A stretch of DNA of 6,942 nt, taken from assembly GCA_017882655.1 (NCBI GenBank), contig JADGPB010000119.1, forward strand, positions 1 through 6,942, read 5' to 3'. Shown one piece after another: positions 6,302-6,942 of this stretch. The notes under the pieces were generated by a model. The model had not been told where the DNA came from. It did no database searches and saw nothing but the letters and a program-made list of their open reading frames with translations. Position 1 is the first letter of the stretch. Each line of letters opens with the position of its first letter. Both the position numbers and the translations under genes were made by a program. Origin of the DNA: Propionibacteriales bacterium (GTDB lineage: Bacteria > Actinomycetota > Actinomycetes > Propionibacteriales > Propionibacteriaceae).

Positions 6302-6942
6302 TCCGCGTTCTGGTGGCCGACGACCACCCGATCGTACGGGCGGGGATCGTGGGGCTCCTCGCCGACGCCGACGACATCGAGGTCGTTGGCGAGGCGGCTG
6401 ACGGCGCCGAAGCGGTGGCGCAGGCTCGCCTGCTCCACCCCGACGTCGTACTGCTGGACCTCCGCATGCCCGTGCTCGACGGGGTCGCCGCCACGGGCCA
6501 GATCGTGTCGGCAGGGCTGGGCCGCGTGCTGGTGCTGACCACGTACGAGTCGGACGAGCAGATCCTCGCCGCCATCGGAGCCGGCGCGGCAGGCTACCTG
6601 CTGAAGGCGGTGCCGGCCACGGAGATCCTCGCGGGCGTACGAGCGGTGGCCGAGGGAGAGTCGGCCCTGTCGCCCTCCGTGGCGGCGCGGCTGGTGCGCC
6701 ACGTGCGTACGGGCCCCGTCGAGGCCCCGGCTGCGTCCTTGCTGAGTCCCCGCGAGCTCGACGTGCTCAGACTGGTCGCGACAGGGCTGACCAACGCCGA
6801 GATCGGCCGCGCCCTGTACATCGGGGAGGCGACCGTGAAGTCGCACCTCCTCCGCGCGTTCTCGAAGCTCGAAGTGACCGACCGTACCCACGCCGTGACG
6901 CGCGCCATCGAGCGCGGCTTCATCGAGATGCCGGGGAGCTGA
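6298..6942 (+). CDS. NarL/FixJ-family response regulator with LuxR-type HTH
   Basis: A complete 214-residue regulator ending exactly at the window's last base. The receiver domain (about 1-118) has the acidic pair Asp8-Asp9, phospho-acceptor Asp54 in VVLLDLRMPVLDG, Thr82 and Lys103 in GYLLKAVPA, so it should be phosphorylated by the upstream kinase. The C-terminal LuxR-type helix-turn-helix (about 148-210) reads LLSPRELDVLRLVATGLTNAEI followed by the recognition region EATVKSHLLRAFSKLEVTDR. The ATG overlaps the kinase stop (ATGA), and GAGG at 6284-6287 is a distant Shine-Dalgarno, consistent with translational coupling. It most likely activates transcription of this exporter operon; the repeats or dyad at 3136-3326 are the nearest candidate sites, although that link is inference. 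Confidence 0.95.
   Translation: MIRVLVADDHPIVRAGIVGLLADADDIEVVGEAADGAEAVAQARLLHPDVVLLDLRMPVLDGVAATGQIVSAGLGRVLVLTTYESDEQILAAIGAGAAGYLLKAVPATEILAGVRAVAEGESALSPSVAARLVRHVRTGPVEAPAASLLSPRELDVLRLVATGLTNAEIGRALYIGEATVKSHLLRAFSKLEVTDRTHAVTRAIERGFIEMPGS

Overview
The window is GC-rich DNA with short intergenic gaps, Shine-Dalgarno sites resembling AAGGAG, GTG starts and strong G/C preference at third codon positions. This points to a high-GC actinobacterium. Gene content (FadI-like thiolase, acyl-CoA oxidase-type flavoenzyme, DrrAB-like exporter, DesK/NarL-type two-component pair) fits Actinomycetes; I cannot name a genus from the sequence alone.

Region 1 (1-3101) is a fatty-acid degradation locus. 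The 5' part of a FadI-like 3-ketoacyl-CoA/acetyl-CoA thiolase runs leftward out of the window. It is divergent from a TetR-family regulator, and the two share an 80-bp intergenic region with a GTAC-rich inverted repeat that could be the operator. A 649-residue acyl-CoA oxidase/dehydrogenase-type flavoenzyme follows the regulator in the same direction. The oxidase would catalyse the first step and the thiolase the last step of beta-oxidation, with the TetR protein as the likely local acyl-CoA-responsive switch.

Region 2 (3102-3348) is a 247-bp intergenic stretch and the least ordinary part of the window. It holds a hairpin after the oxidase gene, three direct copies plus a degenerate fourth of a G-rich motif (two copies identical over 18 bases, spaced 22 bp), an inverted copy of the same motif, a compact 7-2-7 inverted repeat and a GC-only palindrome.

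Region 3 (3349-6942) is a tightly coupled four-gene operon: ABC ATPase, ABC-2 permease, sensor histidine kinase, NarL/LuxR-type response regulator. All three junctions are 4-base stop/start overlaps (ATGA, GTGA, ATGA), so the proteins are probably made together. The arrangement suggests a drug, lipid or peptide exporter whose expression is set by its own membrane-stress or ligand-sensing two-component system. The substrate cannot be read from sequence.

Every coding region belongs to a known family. I found no clearly novel multi-gene system. The points most worth follow-up are the repeat cluster in region 2 as a possible binding array for the downstream response regulator, and a strong bias for the tetranucleotide GTAC across the window.
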